A DNA stretch of 5,543 nt from Rhodanobacter sp. (GTDB lineage Bacteria; Pseudomonadota; Gammaproteobacteria; Xanthomonadales; Rhodanobacteraceae): assembly GCA_026193555.1 (NCBI GenBank), contig JAPHUU010000201.1:1-5543 (forward strand). Direction: 5' to 3'. The number at the start of each line of letters is the position of its first letter. Position 1 is the first letter of the stretch. The notes beneath the pieces are model-generated. The model did no database searches. It saw only the letters and a list, made by a program, of their open reading frames with translations, and was not told where the DNA came from. Made by a program: the position numbers and the translations under genes. This document shows positions 5,446 to 5,543 of this stretch, piece by piece.

Positions 5446-5543
5446 CAGCCGCGCCTCCGATACACGGTGCGGCCGATCAGCTCGAAGTCCTCATTGATGC
5501 CGTGCAGTGATTCGGAATGACCGAGGAACAGGTAGCCGCCGGC
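5445..5543 (-). CDS. cheR: CheR, chemoreceptor methyltransferase, C-terminal end only
   Basis: Only the last 32 residues are inside the window; the gene continues past base 5543. Reading the - strand from 5543 gives AGGYLFLGHSESLHGINEDF, then ELIGRTVYRRRG and TGA at 5447-5445. GGYLFLGHSE is the highly conserved C-terminal strand-turn of CheR S-adenosylmethionine-dependent methyltransferases, and a tyrosine plus arginines near the end is also typical. CheR methylates receptor glutamates and opposes CheB. Its stop codon overlaps the cheD start, so the two are translationally coupled. Confidence 0.93.
   Translation of the reverse strand, partial: AGGYLFLGHSESLHGINEDFELIGRTVYRRRG
5454..5458 (-). 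promoter_or_regulatory. Ribosome binding site of cheD inside the cheR end
   Basis: On the - strand GGAGG lies 8 bases before the cheD ATG, within the last codons of cheR. Together with the TGATG stop-start overlap it fixes the cheD start and supports co-translation. Confidence 0.7.

Overview
The window looks like chromosome of a GC-rich, polarly flagellated gammaproteobacterium. The protein style and the gene mix suggest Xanthomonadales (a Rhodanobacter/Dyella/Stenotrophomonas-like organism), but that placement is inference from reading the proteins and no database was searched.

Layout. Bases 1-1570 hold three genes on the + strand: the C-terminal half of a 5'-3' exonuclease of the PolA-N/Xni type (cut by the window edge), a complete NUDIX hydrolase of the ADP-ribose pyrophosphatase type, and a small exported protein with a clear signal peptide. 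The small-protein gene is preceded by a good match to a flagellar sigma-28 (FliA) promoter. Bases 1571-2036 are a convergent intergenic stretch without a convincing intact gene. It carries a strong hairpin just after the small-protein gene, a 13-bp inverted repeat near its two edges, and a faint coding-like stretch on the - strand. Bases 2037-5543 hold a chemotaxis gene block on the - strand, read right to left: cheR (last 32 codons only), cheD, cheB, a receptor-like methyl-accepting protein with two membrane helices, and a single-domain STAS protein.

How the genes work together. CheR (methyltransferase), CheB (methylesterase/deamidase) and CheD (glutamine deamidase) form the adaptation module of a chemosensory array. 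The receptor-like protein next to them has the conserved signalling hairpin tip but no room for a periplasmic sensor domain. Its C-terminal half carries a helix motif (Phe-Glu-Asp-x3-Gln) resembling the catalytic helix of the CheY-P phosphatase CheZ, and it ends in a flexible basic tail closing with Asp-Ile-Glu-Leu-Phe. CheD ends almost identically (Glu-Val-Glu-Leu-Phe). The STAS gene is translationally coupled to the receptor-like gene, which suggests an additional Ser-phosphorylation or partner-switching input or output. cheR/cheD overlap by one base and mcp/STAS are 10 bp apart, whereas cheD and cheB are separated by about 150 bp.

The most interesting points are the possible phosphatase-like receptor, the shared C-terminal tail, the receptor-STAS pair, the sigma-28-like promoter and the inverted repeat in the convergent gap. 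The rest is standard chromosome.
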